This document shows positions 22,404-35,815 of a DNA stretch of 64,000 nucleotides, piece by piece. Origin of the DNA: Saposhnikovia divaricata (taxonomy: Eukaryota; Streptophyta; Magnoliopsida; Apiales; Apiaceae); the NCBI GenBank assembly GCA_036435485.1, contig CM071597.1, positions 171,350,147 to 171,414,146 of the forward strand, written 5' to 3'. A model generated the notes under the pieces. That model was not told the DNA's origin, made no database searches, and saw nothing but the letters and a program-made list of their open reading frames with translations. Made by a program: the position numbers and the translations under genes. Every line of letters begins with the position of its first letter. Position 1 is the first letter of the stretch.

Positions 22404-23822
22404 GGTATAAGTGATAATGGAAGATTATTCCACAAGCTTTTCAGATTGATATATAGTGAATTTTAGAACGTGTGAAAAAGTGTTCACGACCAAAATCTGA
22501 AGGGTAACAAAGAATGCAATTTTGCACATAGTTAGACTTTGATTTCGCAAAATATGTAAAGCAAAGTTGTAGATATCGAAACAAGCTTTTCAGAATGTCA
22601 AGAATTAACGAATTCCAATCACAAATGAATCAGTTATGAATTACAACAAACCTGAGTTGCAGATTATGTCATATACGAATTTCAGCAAAACAAATAAGAA
22701 GATGAACATGATATGGGTAAGGAGAAGAAGAAAGAATCGAAATGCCTCACTCGAACCTCAACAACATAATTCAAATAAGAACATGACCGGTCGAACTCCG
22801 GCGAACACTAATTCCAAATTCCGATTATCACATTTTTAATATAAGAATTTTCAGAAAAATGCTTAATAGACTCATATCGAACTGAGGAACATGATTAACA
22901 CCTCAAATAAATCATCAAACAATCAGTCAAGAACACCACTTAATTATCTAAAATTTCGACCACACAAACACAATGTCGAACAACACAATTCTAAACAGGA
23001 AAATTCATATAAGCAGGCTTAATAGCTTCGTTTGAACTTCATAAACATGGTTTTAATATCCAATTACACAGAAAACTCTCAAAATGGAATTAATTCTAAA
23101 TTTATCGAAATTTCAAAGTTACCGGGTGGTGCTAACAGGGAGGCTTCTATGGCCGGCTTGGCTATGTGATTTTAATCCCCAAACTTATGTAAACCGTGTC
23201 GTGTGTGTGTATGTAAAGTGGTGATGGTTGTGTGTTTGTGTGTGCGGAGAGATTTTGAGAGAGACGAGAGAGAGATAGAAATGGGAACCCGGTGAAAAAA
23301 TAAGGGAATTTTTGGGGTTAGAAAATAGAGGAAAAATAATTTTAAAACACACCGCCTCACAGTCGGTCCAAAAAATCTACCATCAAGTTCCGAATTTTGA
23401 TCCCAAAAAGTTTAAGCGGGTAAAATTTATTAACAAGTATTTTTGAGATAAATACAGATAACGATCTACAAAATTATTCAATAACTTAAAACTAATAAGA
23501 ATGTAGAAATATATAACTTTTTAGAATTTTTGTAAATTTAATAAAATAAAAATTTTGAGACAAATAAAATGTAAAGTTAGCCTCAAAAGCTTTGAGACGA
23601 TCTGAATGTAGTTATATCGATAAAACAATGAGAGAATTACCAATATAATTCATACTAACATAATTTAAACAGATAATTCAAACATCACAAAATCAATCAA
23701 ATAATTGACATAATCACGTAATTCGTCATATGTTAAGCAGACAATCAAATTGGAACAAGATATTTTAGATAATGTTTTACCTGTAATTCACAAAAATCGA
23801 ATAAAAATTCCCGATCGTTACA
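22404..23822 (-). mobile_element. Ty3/gypsy LTR fragment (copy 2)
   Basis: Duplicate of 12065-13484; it starts TGTAACGATCGGG on the minus strand at 23822. No gene is seen. The ORFs at 22636-22839 and 23172-23360 fall in untranslated-type sequence and match no family I know. Confidence 0.7.
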
Positions 23823-24500
23823 TATAAAACCACTTTTCATCTATGTGAACTATAGAAAACATGCCTATATACGTTGGGTTTGTATGAAGTGTTGAGCTTT
23901 CAATATGTTTTAAAACAAACCTCACCCTTGCTTCCATATTTGTACGTTTTAAATAAGGTTTCAAGATATTTGAATGAGATTTAATATTGCCTTTTTTGAT
24001 CATTCTACGCACAGTAGATTTATCAACATTTAGTCGACAAGCTAAAGTCCTAATATTGGTTCTTAGGTGCAAAGGAATGGATCTTACCTTTTCCTAATCG
24101 AAAACATATTTTTGGTTGCCACCTTTATATTTTCTGTCAGCATTAGGTTGTTCACCATCTTTAATTGACTGTTGAACATCTTTCCATATATTGCAAATGG
24201 TTATCCTGCTAACTTCACAATCAGTGGCAAGTATTTTAATCGATCCCAACTTGAGCTTGTTATTGTTGTAGTTTAATGACATCCTATGAACAATTTTTCT
24301 TTTTCTAAATTTATCAATCTTTTCCCTTTTTTCGTGCCCCCAACAGATGATGACATTGAGTTATTTGTAGAAGTGTTGAAGTGCTTACTATTTTCATCTC
24401 CTCCTAAATCTGGAAATATAGACCCAGCTGCCACTTTATTAATGTATAGTATTTTATTTTATTTTTTACCGAAAAATAAAGCAGATTTCATTCAATAAAA
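23823..24500 (-). pseudogene. Mariner-like transposase, N-terminal and central part (copy 2)
   Basis: On the minus strand: a low-complexity N-terminal segment with a Lys-rich stretch near 24300-24340, a frame change near 24285, then a helix-turn-helix region (KLKLGSIKILATDCEVSRITICNIWKD is seen in two pieces), and an in-frame TAG near 24092. Then come RSIPLHLRTNIRTLACRL, KSTVRRMIKKGNIK and VHIDEKWFYM. This is the plant mariner-like order, with the first catalytic Asp in HIDEKWF. The remaining catalytic domain is lost at the gypsy LTR. Terminal inverted repeats were not found. Confidence 0.85.
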
Positions 24501-25187
<687 letters not shown>

Positions 25188-25384
25188 AATTGGTTAGCAT
25201 GCCTACATGAATTAAATTTATATTCAGAAAGTAGTGAAATTTGCACATTAAAATATTTGTCACAATTTTGTGAGTTGTATACAAATTTACATGTATGTAG
25301 TGTAATTGTTTATATATCAAAAGGTGACTCTTGTTTTGGAGTACGATAAATTGACTTGTATGTCCACATGAAATAAACTAATGG

Positions 25385-25387
<3 letters not shown>

Positions 25388-25452
<65 letters not shown>
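25388..25452. repeat. (TA)n microsatellite, about 65 bp
   Basis: Second uninterrupted TA tract, at the same position in the second duplicated unit. Confidence 0.98.
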
Positions 25453-25455
<3 letters not shown>

Positions 25456-28400
25456 CTTTTATTTTTCAATCTCAAGTTTTATTGCAATATATAAGATATA
25501 AATTTCTTTATTTTACATAAAATTCCCATTTGTTATGTATAAGAAAATTATTTTTTAACACATTTTAAATTTTACTCAGTATGTCAATTCGTATAATATG
25601 TTACATTTGACTACTTACTTAATTTAACAATTTTAATATTTAATTATTGTATAAATATACTTAGCATTGTTTGTGTGTAGCAATTAATTTAAATTTGACT
25701 ACATTATTACAAATTTTGGATCCCAAAAAAATAAATATAATCCGAACTTAACGAATTTGGTTTTGGATATTGAATTTTGGATTTATTTTTAAAACCTGAA
25801 AAATATTTGGATATAGGTTTGGATTTTACAAAATTCGTACCTAATCCAACCCTGTGTCATCCCTACGCGCAGAATTAGACATTTGAAAATGAGTATCACC
25901 TATTTTTTCTATTTGACTAACATGTTAAAATAGAAAACTGTACATGAAACTAAAATTAAATGTGTAATATATAAACATGTAATCACATTATTATATATGT
26001 GTCCTTGTAATTATCAGGTCAAAAAACATGAAATTCATTTTCCATTGACAATGAGTATATTTTTCCGACATATATTAGAAGAAAAAGCTTATGTAGACCT
26101 GTCAAATCGTTTGTGTTGTATACATTCATGCCGTGTGTTTTTGGGATCTTGCATGAAACTGACATGAAATTTTTTTGTGTACACGAAATTCAAACACTAA
26201 ACGCGACAAAACTACACAATTTTTTTTATACACGAAACGAAAATAATACGCGAAAAAATGACATTACATGTAATGTTACTCTCTGCCCAAGTTATCTAAG
26301 TATGTTAGTATATAATTGAAAACAACATTGAGACTACAAAACAAAACTAAGAGTAGAGTTCATAAAATGAAGCATTCCTATTTTTTTTGTTTATTTTTAA
26401 CAAATATCTTTGTTTGTTTAGAATCTATCTACCACATTATTAAGGTTTTTTTAACCTATATTTGAAGTTTTGTTGATATTAAAAAATACATATTATCAAC
26501 CAACCAAGAAAATTTGATACATCTGCTCTTAGATTAGGATATGGGAATTGAATATTATTCTTTAATTCAAGAATACAAAATTAAAAAGGGCATCTTTTAT
26601 TAAAAATAATATATAATTTCATATGTATCGATCTATGTAGTTATCAATAATAATGATTTTTATAATGAAGGCAATAGTCGTTACTCTCTCTTCTATTCTC
26701 CCAAAAATATTAAACTAAAGTTTAAGGGCTTACATCAGCATTTGGGTTGATGATAAGCCTCAATTTTATTATTTTCCTTGATTTTGATTTATTTTTTAAT
26801 AAATTTCTCTCTTTATTGATAGTCTAGTACCTTATTGGTGGGTTTTATTTACTGATACATTGGATTTTGTACTTTTTCCTTGTGAATGATAACTCCCGTT
26901 TCTTTTCCTTGATTTTACTTTATTTTTCAGTAAATATATATTTTATTGAGGGTCTAGTACCCATTACTTTATTTTTCAATAAATATATATCTTTACAATC
27001 CACGAAAAACATTTTATCGACACCAATTATGTAACGTACTGGTTGAATTCTATTGACATGATCGACATCGATAGCATGAACTCTCTCCTCGAACAACGCA
27101 ACTGTCTCCTTTACCAATCCTACCAGTGCACTTTTATTAATTTTTCCGTTCCCCTTCTCCTTATTTTTTCCTGCTTTATCATCTCCTTCCATATTCAACT
27201 TGTAACTCTTTGATGCGGTTCACCAAAATCAATATAATTAAATTACGTGTGTTTATATACTTTAGTTAGAACAGGATAGGATTTCTACGATTTGTTGTGT
27301 ATATATTATTCCGTTTTAGCTAAGATATTTATCCAAATTATACAGAGTTATTATATGAAGACATCAATCAAGACCAATTTATCGTATATATAGGGAACTT
27401 GTACATGAGCAAGTTAACATCTATCTAATAATTTATACGAGTTGGATTTGGTTTTGTAAAATTCAAAATAAAACTCAAATCCAAGTTTAAACATTTTTTA
27501 ATATGAAATCTATATTTAAAATTAAATATTCAGAATCAATTTTTTTGAATTTGTAATCAGATTAGGTAATTTTCGAGTATAAAAAAATTAAAAAATACAT
27601 AGTCAAGTTAAATTGTGAAAAAAACCCACGAATCTTTTTCAATCGTTTGGGTTTTGGTCAAAGCCCAAATTAATAATATGTTTTTCGGTTAAAGTGGTAG
27701 TATTTGGGAAATTAGCCCATATTAATGTAGGTTGGTTGGAAGTTGTAGAATGAGTTGGATTCAAATTATGCAATGGTATTTTTTATGAAGTAATCGCAAT
27801 TTCTAAACATGTGAATGCCAATTATTTATCGTGTGAAGTATGACATTTAATTATTTAGATTGTAATGTTGATCACTACTATTTCATCAATTTATTATCTA
27901 CTAATTTAGTTTGTTAAATTATGATGTATTTAAATATTTAATATTTATATTACAAAATTTAATAAATAAAGTCATATAAAAGTAGCTATATACACAAACT
28001 TCGGTCCGATCCGGGTTTTTTCAGGGTTTGGATCGGATATGAGCAGAAATTGAATTTTTTTGATTGGAATGACAGGAGACCGGATTGTACCCGTCCAATC
28101 TAATTGACCGGTCTAGATCAAAATGTTGTATAGCTTTAACTGCACTGCACATAAATTACTTCTAGTAACTTGGTTTCTTGTTTAGTTTTTACTATGTTAA
28201 TTTCATAAAAAAGTCTCGTTGGAAGTCAAGAAAAGTCTCAAAAGCCTCAAAAGCTTGTTTATAATTTTTCCCCCACGCAATGAATAAATTATATTAAGGA
28301 TGATAATAAGAAATAAGAAACTGATTGAGTGAGTGATATAATAAATCTTAAGTCATAAGTTTAGAAGCATTTAAACCCATGACAAATAAATATTTACATA

Positions 28401-30521
28401 TAAAGTCAAGTAAAATGAAAATTTTATCATATTGAAGTAGCTTGTTGCCAGTGACTTTAACACACTATTAACCGATCAATCATGTTATATATAGATGTAA
28501 CTCCCTGATTTAACGTATCTGCAAGAACGTCAAGATCTTATAAGACATACATTTAGTTAGTTAATTTTATATCATAATATGTTAGATATCAACATAGATA
28601 TAACTTTCAAACTCATAAATATGTTTGTTATGTCAATAATAGAGATTAAAATAATAAATTTTAATTGAATAAAAAGTTATATATATTATTCAGTAATTTT
28701 CAAACAATTTCTAAGAAAAAATTGCGCTTGAACTTAAGGTCAGAAAAATATTACAAATACCATTAACGACACAGGTCAAACGACCATACTTATCATATAT
28801 TTTCTTACTTTTTCGAATGCAAATGCTGCAACAAAAGTTTGTAACCATACACTATAAAATACTTTATAAAGAGTACATATCCCCGTAATAACATATTCGT
28901 GTTTGTCTTGTTTGCGTGTGTTCTGGTGATATGCCAATAAATCAAAGTGGAAACTTTATTTTCCAATAAATTGAAAATAAAATTCAATTTGTATTCTCGG
29001 ATAGGCAATGACAATCATTAACTATGGCATGAAATTCATTCATATTTAGGATCCACCAACAATTATGTAAATTCATAAAATATAAGAAAAGACTAAAATT
29101 GAACATACTTTGAGGAGTAAGCAGTGGTAAAGTTTATTTTCTTAGGTTGTATAATTTCGTGACTTGAACTTATAGAGTACCTATGTTAAAGTTGATTACC
29201 AAAATACAGATATTATTTTGAAGAATATATAGTTGTTTTTTATGACTACTCTAACAAAAAAAATTATGGCATAATATGTATTCGACACACGAACCAATAT
29301 ATTACTATAAGTATTATTGAGTTGAGAAAATTACATGCTTTAATTTGGAACTTGCATGTGTGTATGAATAAGTGTGTAGGCATTTTTGTTAGTAAGAAAA
29401 TCAAAAGTAGATACATAAAGTGATTAACTCTTACAAAAAAAACAGCACCATTCACAAACATTAACTTTTCTCAATCTAATAATTTAAATTGTCAAATACA
29501 AACACTTCGTAGATATACAACTACGGTAGTCATACTTAGTTTGAGAAAAGAATAAGGATGCTCACCGGGGTGTGATATAATCTCAAAAAATTAGAGAGAC
29601 TGATTTTTTTGCAATAGATTTGTCTCTCAATCACACAACAGACCATAAACAAATTTTACAATGATATAGTTTCAACTTATTTTTATTTTTCAAGTTCATG
29701 CATATATTTCATATACATCAATTTGATTAGCTTGTAAAAGATGGAGGTGAAAAAAGTTAGAATCGGAGAAAATATGAGACATAAAAAAATATAAAGTTTA
29801 TAAATTTTGAAATAATAAAATAATTAAATATATCTTTGAAATCAATATTTTATTTACATAAGTATCACATCATAATTTTACATCTAATTTAATATTATAT
29901 CTATTGCGAACTTACTAAGTAATTGTCTTTAAAAAGCTGGATTTCATTTAATTAATGGTAAACCACAAATTAAATATAAGGACGGATATTTAAAATGCTA
30001 ATAATGAAAAAAAGGGATGATTCTGATTTTGAAAGATAATTATAAAGTGTTTATTTAACTATTAGTAAATCTAATTTAATATTAATTTTAATGTGAACTT
30101 ACTAATTAATTTACTTTATATTATTGAATTTTTCTTTAATAGGAAGCTACAAAACAAATTTAAGGACAATTAATCAAAATGATAATTACTGAAAAATGAA
30201 TGGGTTTGACTTTAAATGATAATTATATCAAAAAAAATGTTTCAAAATAAATGAAAATTAATGGTTTTAAGATTATTTCTGTACCTTTTGTCATTAATTC
30301 ATGTTGTGAATTCAAGATGCCTTCTGAATGTTTATGCTAATTCATAACGTACCTTTGAATATTAAGTTGGTGAAATAGCAATATATACAATGTTAAATTC
30401 ATTAGCAATTAAGTTGATGAAGAAAATATATTTTTAATTGGTGTATTGAAGAAAAAAACTATTGAATGCATTTTCACTGAATGTGACTTATGTATTTTTC
30501 TCAAGAATAAACTTTCAGGGG
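25453..30521. other. AT-rich intergenic region, no gene recognised
   Basis: No protein family is recognisable. Short ORFs here (for example minus 26920-27198, 92 residues) have no motif I know. A loose repeat of CTTGATTTT...TTTTTAATAAAT...TAGTACC is seen near 26775-26990. The rest is AT-rich with poly-T and poly-A tracts. Confidence 0.6.
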
Positions 30522-30924
30522 TATAACATCCAAGCCCATAGCCGAATGCATACCGGACCCAACAACCCACCACAGGTCAGTCCAAAAGTGCTAGCAAATT
30601 AGTACACATTAGTTGTTGACTTGTATCTATAAAGGTCCCAAATACTCTTATTCTAATCAATGTGGGATGTTACAAACACCCCCTCTTATTGGGTCGACGT
30701 CCTCTTCGAGCCCACACACACTCTTACTAAATCCGGGCAGTGCCTCAGCACTTCTGGCCGGGTAGAGCTCTGATACCATTTATAACATCCAAGCCCATAA
30801 CCGAATGCATACCGGACCCAACAACCCACCACAGGTCAGTCCAAAAGTGCTAGCAAATTGGTACACATTAGTTGTTGACTTGTATCTATAAAGGTCCCAA
30901 ATACTCTTATTCTAATCGATGTGG
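30522..30924 (-). mobile_element. TRIM (terminal-repeat retrotransposon in miniature)
   Basis: Two direct repeats, 30522-30674 (153 bp) and 30781-30924 (truncated), flank a 106-bp core. On the minus strand the LTR starts TGTAACATCCCACATTGATT and ends CTTGGATGTTATA. It is followed by AATGGTATCAGAGCTC, a tRNA-Met PBS, and before the other LTR there is AATAAGAGGGGGTGTT, a polypurine tract. There is no coding capacity. The right repeat lacks its last nine bases (GATGTTACA on the + strand). Confidence 0.85.
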
Positions 30925-31124
30925 TCTAGAAAAATTTTGCTTTAGAGGAATCGAGAAACTGATCTTATATGGGCATTGACCCCTTCCAGAAAGGCCATAT
31001 GAGGAAAACTATATCGTACTTTTAAATGTATGGACAGTGATACAATATATATTTTAGTGATCATGCAGGTAAGTTATGAATGATAACATTGGCAACCTAA
31101 CACTGTAAAAAAACATTTATCTAT

Positions 31125-31397
31125 AAGCACGCCTAATAATGTAAATAAATCAGTGTAATGTGGTAAGGATTGATGCCTACAATTCAGTAAGTCATAGAAT
31201 TATTGAAGCTGGCCACTGAATATTCTAATGGGAAGTAACCTTGGGAGGATTTGGACTGGAAGCACGCCTAATAATGTAAATAAATCAGTGTAATGTGGTA
31301 AGGATTGATGCCTACAATTCAGTAAGTCATAGAATTATTAAAGCTGGCCACTGAATATTCTAATGGGAAGTAACCTTGGGAGAATTTGGACTGGGGA
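31125..31397. repeat. 135-bp tandem duplication, two units
   Basis: AAGCACGCCTAATAATGTAA starts at 31125 and at 31260; both units end with GGGAAGTAACCTTGGGAG and AATTTGGACTGG or GATTTGGACTGG. They differ at very few positions, so the duplication is recent. Confidence 0.9.
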
Positions 31398-32543
31398 TGA
31401 TGAAAACCTAAATCATTTTCAATTATTTTTTTGTGAGAATCATTTTTCTGTAGATTTTATTGGACAAGAGAAAATACTGAACATACGATACATATATATA
31501 ATCGAAATAAAAAATAATCTATCCAAGTGTAGTCTGTCATTTAATAAAAAGATACAAAGTAGTACCTTAACCGAAATTGATATGACTTAAGCAGGAGGAG
31601 AATTGATGCAGACACTTAGTTCATCAAAGTTGGCTAGGTCTGATGGGAAATATGGAATAAGCGGCTTAGATTTCCTGTAATGATTAAATTGATATAATAA
31701 TTCTATTTTTTAGTTTGTAAGAATTTTATACTTGAGATATTGTTATTTTATGTAAATTGATTATTAGTTAATCGTTAAAATAAAAATTAGTAGTTATTAT
31801 GTTAGTTAATTGAAATAAAAAAAATATAAAATCAATTGTTAATGAGTTTAACTTGAGTTGAGTTTAATCTTGGTTGAAACGTGGAATCTAGATCCAATAA
31901 AGAAACATGTTACGTTATGTTTAATTGGTCTAAAATTTAGTAGATTGTGATTGATGCTAAAATAATTCACAATCTTTTGATTGGTTAAATAATACGTGAT
32001 AGACTCGAGTATTATAATAAAAGATGTTCAAAAACAATTCATAAGTAAAATATAGATAAACATATGTAATTTACTATTATGTGGATTTATAGAAAATATT
32101 ATTTACAATTAGTAGTAATTTTTTAAAATTAAAAACCATGTGATATACGAATTAATTAAATCAATATATTATTATATTTATATTTAATTTAACCGCAATT
32201 GGTAAATTAGAATAAACATGATAAATAATAAATATTTTGTATGTGATTGATTGATTGAAAATTTAGAAGTGAATTTTGATTGTCTGTAAAATAATTTTTA
32301 TTTTTTGATTGGTAATTTATTCACTAACCAATAATAATATTCTTCTAGCGTATATTTAATAATTTAAATAACTAAAATATATGTAATGTTGGCTTGTATG
32401 CAGTTATTAATTAATTTTATTAACAAATTATGAATAAATATACTTTTGAGCTTTTAAAAAATATCGAGTATTTGAATGAATGGATTTTATCTAAGTTATT
32501 TAAAATCTAATTTCAAATCCGATTTTTTCAGAAATCTAGTTGA
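31398..32543. other. AT-rich intergenic region, no gene recognised
   Basis: No coding signal. A stretch near 31930-32030 (GTCTAAAATTTAGTAG, then ATAATTCACAAT, then AGTATTATAATAAA) recurs in diverged form at 33610-33715, suggesting an old dispersed repeat. Confidence 0.55.
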
Positions 32544-32551
32544 GTTAAATT

Positions 32552-32974
32552 GTGTTGTAAAAAGTGCAAATCGAACCCAAGCGATGGGATGACCTTCTAA
32601 CGCTTAAGAGGTTAAGCGGATGCTTAAGCGGTTTTAAAAGCGGATCATTAATCGGATTATAAATAAATATATATTTATATAAATAAATACAATAATAATT
32701 TTTTTTTAAAAAAGATAACATTCACATATGATATAACATATTATGATAAAAGTTAAAACTAGTAATCTCCACATTCACAAAGTCATAGTTAGTCATAATG
32801 AATTTTGAAAATACAAACGTAACATTTAGAAATATCAAATTACAAATTTGCTTTCAGACCCGCTTAAAACCGCTTAACCCCGCTAAACACTTAAAAATCC
32901 GATTTTGCTAAAAGCTAGACGTTTTTATTCCGATTCCGCTTAAACATCCGCTTAATGCGCTTTTTAGAACACTG
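32552..32974. mobile_element. hAT-type MITE, 423 bp
   Basis: The ends are imperfect inverted repeats: left GTGTTGTAAAAAGTGC, right (reverse complement) CAGTGTTCTAAAAAGCGC. The 8-bp sequence GTTAAATT flanks both sides (32544-32551 and 32975-32982), the duplication length expected for hAT. The inner ends carry several GCTTAAGCGG or CCGCTTAA motifs in inverted orientation. There is no coding capacity. Confidence 0.82.
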
Positions 32975-32985
32975 GTTAAATTATA

Positions 32986-33298
32986 CTCCCTCTGTTCCTC
33001 TCATTTCTTTACACTTTCCCTTTTGGTACGTCCCACCAATTCTTTACATTACTAAAAATAGTAACTTTTAACAATAAAATATATTATTACATCCACTACT
33101 TCACTCCACTTTTTCAATACTTTACACTATTACACCCACTACTTCACCTATTTTAAAATAAAATCAATATTACATCCACTACTTCACTTAATTTAACAAT
33201 AAAATATACTATTACACCCACTACTTCACTTATTTTAATCATAATCCTTGGTCTCCGTGCAAAAAGCAAATGTAAAGAATCTGCAGGGACGGAGGGAG
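32986..33298. mobile_element. Stowaway-type (Tc1/mariner) MITE, 313 bp
   Basis: Starts CTCCCTCTGTTCC and ends GGGACGGAGGGAG, the common terminal inverted repeat of plant mariner MITEs, with TA on both sides (984-985 and 299-300 of the respective blocks). Inner sequence continues the inverted repeat (CATTTCTTTACA against TGTAAAGAAT). The middle has several CCACTACTTCAC repeats. Confidence 0.92.
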
Positions 33299-33763
33299 TA
33301 ATTGTTTAAAATTGGTTATAATTGTACAATATATTATGAAAATCAATTTATTATGTATGATAATATGATTGTGATTGATTTTATATTAAAAAAGTGGCTG
33401 ATTAATATATAATTAGTTATGAAATTTAATTTAAAATATATAATACTATATCGTGATTGATTTCAATTGTTTTTTTAATTTAAAAATATGTATTTATGGA
33501 TATATTAAATAAAATCAGTGTTGTATTTAAATTAGAAGTGTTAACTAACCATGGTTAATGAGGTATGGTGAGAATGTAAATAAGGAAAACTCCTAATATA
33601 ACATGATTGGTCTAAAATTTAGGAGTTAGTTTTGATTGGTTCAAAAATAATTCATAATTATCTGATTGCTTAACTGTACATGGGTAGACTCAGGTATTAT
33701 AATAAAGGATACACTAATTTAGTTTGAGATTAATTAAATCATATCAAATTGCACAATTATTTA
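33299..33763. other. AT-rich intergenic region, no gene recognised
   Basis: No coding signal. It contains the second, diverged copy of the 31930-32030 repeat. It ends where the LTR of copia element C begins. Confidence 0.55.
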
Positions 33764-34860
33764 TGAAAGGCATATGACAAAGCCTATTTGTAGTTTGAGG
33801 ACTCAACTCAACTTAAGCTTAGATTGTAATAAGTAAATAACTTTAATTATCACAGGAATCTCAGGAGGTACTATCTGTCAGAAGAAAAACCCTAAAGTCA
33901 ATCTATAGTTTTGATGTTTTACACTGGAAGAAGCTCAGATTGCTGATCAAGCCTCAGTATAGCATCAAAGAAGTGGATTTATTTCTAAGACAGAGATTTC
34001 TAGAGTGACAGGTTCAGACAGTATACAGTGAAGTACAAGAAGGAGAAAGAAATGAGAAGAAAAATGAATCACATTTTTAATGTGAAAATTAAAGGACAGT
34101 CATTGAAGTTAGTCGTTCATGAACCAGACCGTGCATGGAACGTCAACAAAATATTCAGTGGTATTCCTTTATTACTTTCAGTGATTCAGAAAAGAATTAA
34201 GACAATCCAAGGATATATAATTATTCTTCTTTAATTAATTTAAATCAAGTAGTCAATTTAATTAATTAATTAATTCATCTTGAATTAATTCTTTAATTAA
34301 ATTAATTATTAGATTAATTAAATCTGATTAATTATTTAAGTAAGAATAAATTAAAATGATTATTTGTTAATCAATTTAATTTAATCTGAAAAATGAACTA
34401 GCAAGACAATCCCTGATTGTCTTGCCGATTGTCTTGGAGGCTTAAATCAGAATAGCAAGACAATAGGAGATTGTCTTGCCGATTGTCTTGAAGAAGAAAT
34501 CAGTAAAGCAAGACAATCTCAGATTGTCTTGCCGACTGTCTTGGTAATGATAATTTCTGAAAAGCTTTTAAAAAGTAGAATAAAAATCTGATTTGATTGT
34601 CTTGACGATTGTCTTGACAGTTCAAATCAGATTGTCTTGATAATGATCAAAAAGAAAAAGCTTCAGACAGAATGATAATTTTTGATAAAGCAAGACAAAG
34701 ATCTCAGAATTTGATTGTCTTGGAAGAACCTGATTGTCTTGACGATTGTATTGCCTATTGTCTTGGCAGTACAAAATTGGTTGTCTTGGAAGAATAAATT
34801 GTATTGCCGATTGTCTTGACAGTTATATTTGAAGATAAAGAGGCAGTAAATGATATAAAT
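33764..34860 (+). mobile_element. 5' LTR of element C, left part
   Basis: Starts TGAAAGGCATATGAC. It shares several blocks with the A LTR (CAGGAATCTCA, GTTTTGATGTTTTACACTGG, AGTTAGTCGTTCATGAACCA) but differs in its repeat array. It is cut at 34860 by element A; the last five bases, TAAAT, are the target-site duplication of A and recur at 62593-62597. Confidence 0.88.
34401..34822. repeat. GATTGTCTTG motif array in the C LTR
   Basis: About 13 exact copies of GATTGTCTTG or its complement CAAGACAATC, plus several one-base variants, within 420 bp. Many are arranged head to head (CAAGACAATC, then GATTGTCTTGCCGATTGTC), so the array is palindromic. Sirevirus LTRs are known to hold palindromic repeats; this particular motif is not one I recognise. 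Confidence 0.88.
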
Positions 34861-35493
34861 TGAAAGGCATATGAAGGATCCTAATCCAATTAAACTAGAT
34901 TGTAATAAGTAAATAATATCAACTGTCACAGGAATCTCACAAGATGATAACCGTCAGAAGAAAAATCAACAAGTCAATCTATAGTTTTGATGTTTTACAC
35001 TGGAAGAAGATTCAGATATCTGATCAGGCCTCAAGGTAGCATTGAAACAAGTGGATTCATTTCCGAAGACAGAGATTTCTATTAGTGACAAGAAACAATT
35101 TCAGTACCGAATGATTGATGAGAGTGAAGAGTATAAAAGACCACAGTGTTAAAAGTCACGATGAAGAACAGAGATTGGAGTTAGTCGTTCATGAACCAGA
35201 CAGTACATCGAACGTCAACATCATGCCAGTGTATGTTCCTTATTATAATTACGTGGTTTTCAGCGGAGTATTGACTATTAAAGAATTTATATTAATTCTA
35301 TTTTAATTGATTAAGTCAAGTAATTAAGTTAATAAATAAATTAATTCTATCAGAATTAATATATTTGTTAAAATGATTATTAGATTAATTAAATAAGAAT
35401 TAATATGGAAAAGAATTAATTAGTTAAATGATTTTTTATAAGTCATTTAATTAATTATAAGCTGAAAAATATGAATGATATAATTATCAAACT

Positions 35494-35810
35494 GATAGTT
35501 ATACCGATAGTCATATTCAGTTAAATAGAGATAGTCATATTCAGTTAAATAGAGATAGTCATATTCAGTTAAATAGAGATAGTCATATTCAGTTAAATGG
35601 AGATAGTCATATTTCATTCAATTGGTAAGTTATACCGAATGTTATATTCATTTGGTAAGTCATACCGAATGTTATATTGACTAGTTAAGTTATACCGAAA
35701 GTTATATTTAAGCTGGACAGTCATATTACATTGATTTGATAGTCATACCGATTGTCATATTAATGTAAAATGATTGTCATATCAGTTTAAATCAAGTAAT
35801 ATGACTATGG
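35494..35810. repeat. GTYATA motif array in the 5' LTR of A
   Basis: I count 17 GTCATA or GTTATA (or complement) copies in about 320 bp. Part is a true tandem repeat with a 24-bp unit (TTAAATAGAGATAGTCATAT plus TCAG) from 35521 to about 35592; the rest is irregular. The motif lies just upstream of the TATA box. Confidence 0.88.
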
Positions 35811-35815
35811 CTGTG

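Larger units (their letters stand above)
21711..24237. repeat. Segmental duplication, copy 2
   Basis: It matches 11374-13898. It begins exactly where the F LTR ends and runs through copia gag start, copia LTR and gypsy LTR into the mariner transposase, which continues beyond 24237 in this copy only. Copy 2 is therefore the more complete version at the right end, copy 1 at the left end. Confidence 0.92.

Noticed and set aside
22636..22839. Basic ORF in the gypsy LTR copy 2
   Set aside because: Copy 1 of the same sequence (about 12298-12500) has a stop in this frame and no constraint is visible.
26920..27198. Minus-strand ORF of 92 residues with a Lys/Gly-rich start
   Set aside because: No family recognised and low-complexity surroundings; could be a gene relic but nothing supports it.
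30675..30780. Idea that the TRIM is a Cassandra element
   Set aside because: Cassandra LTRs carry a 5S rRNA-like promoter; no such sequence is present in these repeats.
34401..34822. Possible CRISPR-like or satellite DNA in the C LTR
   Set aside because: Units are irregular, palindromic and confined to an LTR of a eukaryotic retroelement.
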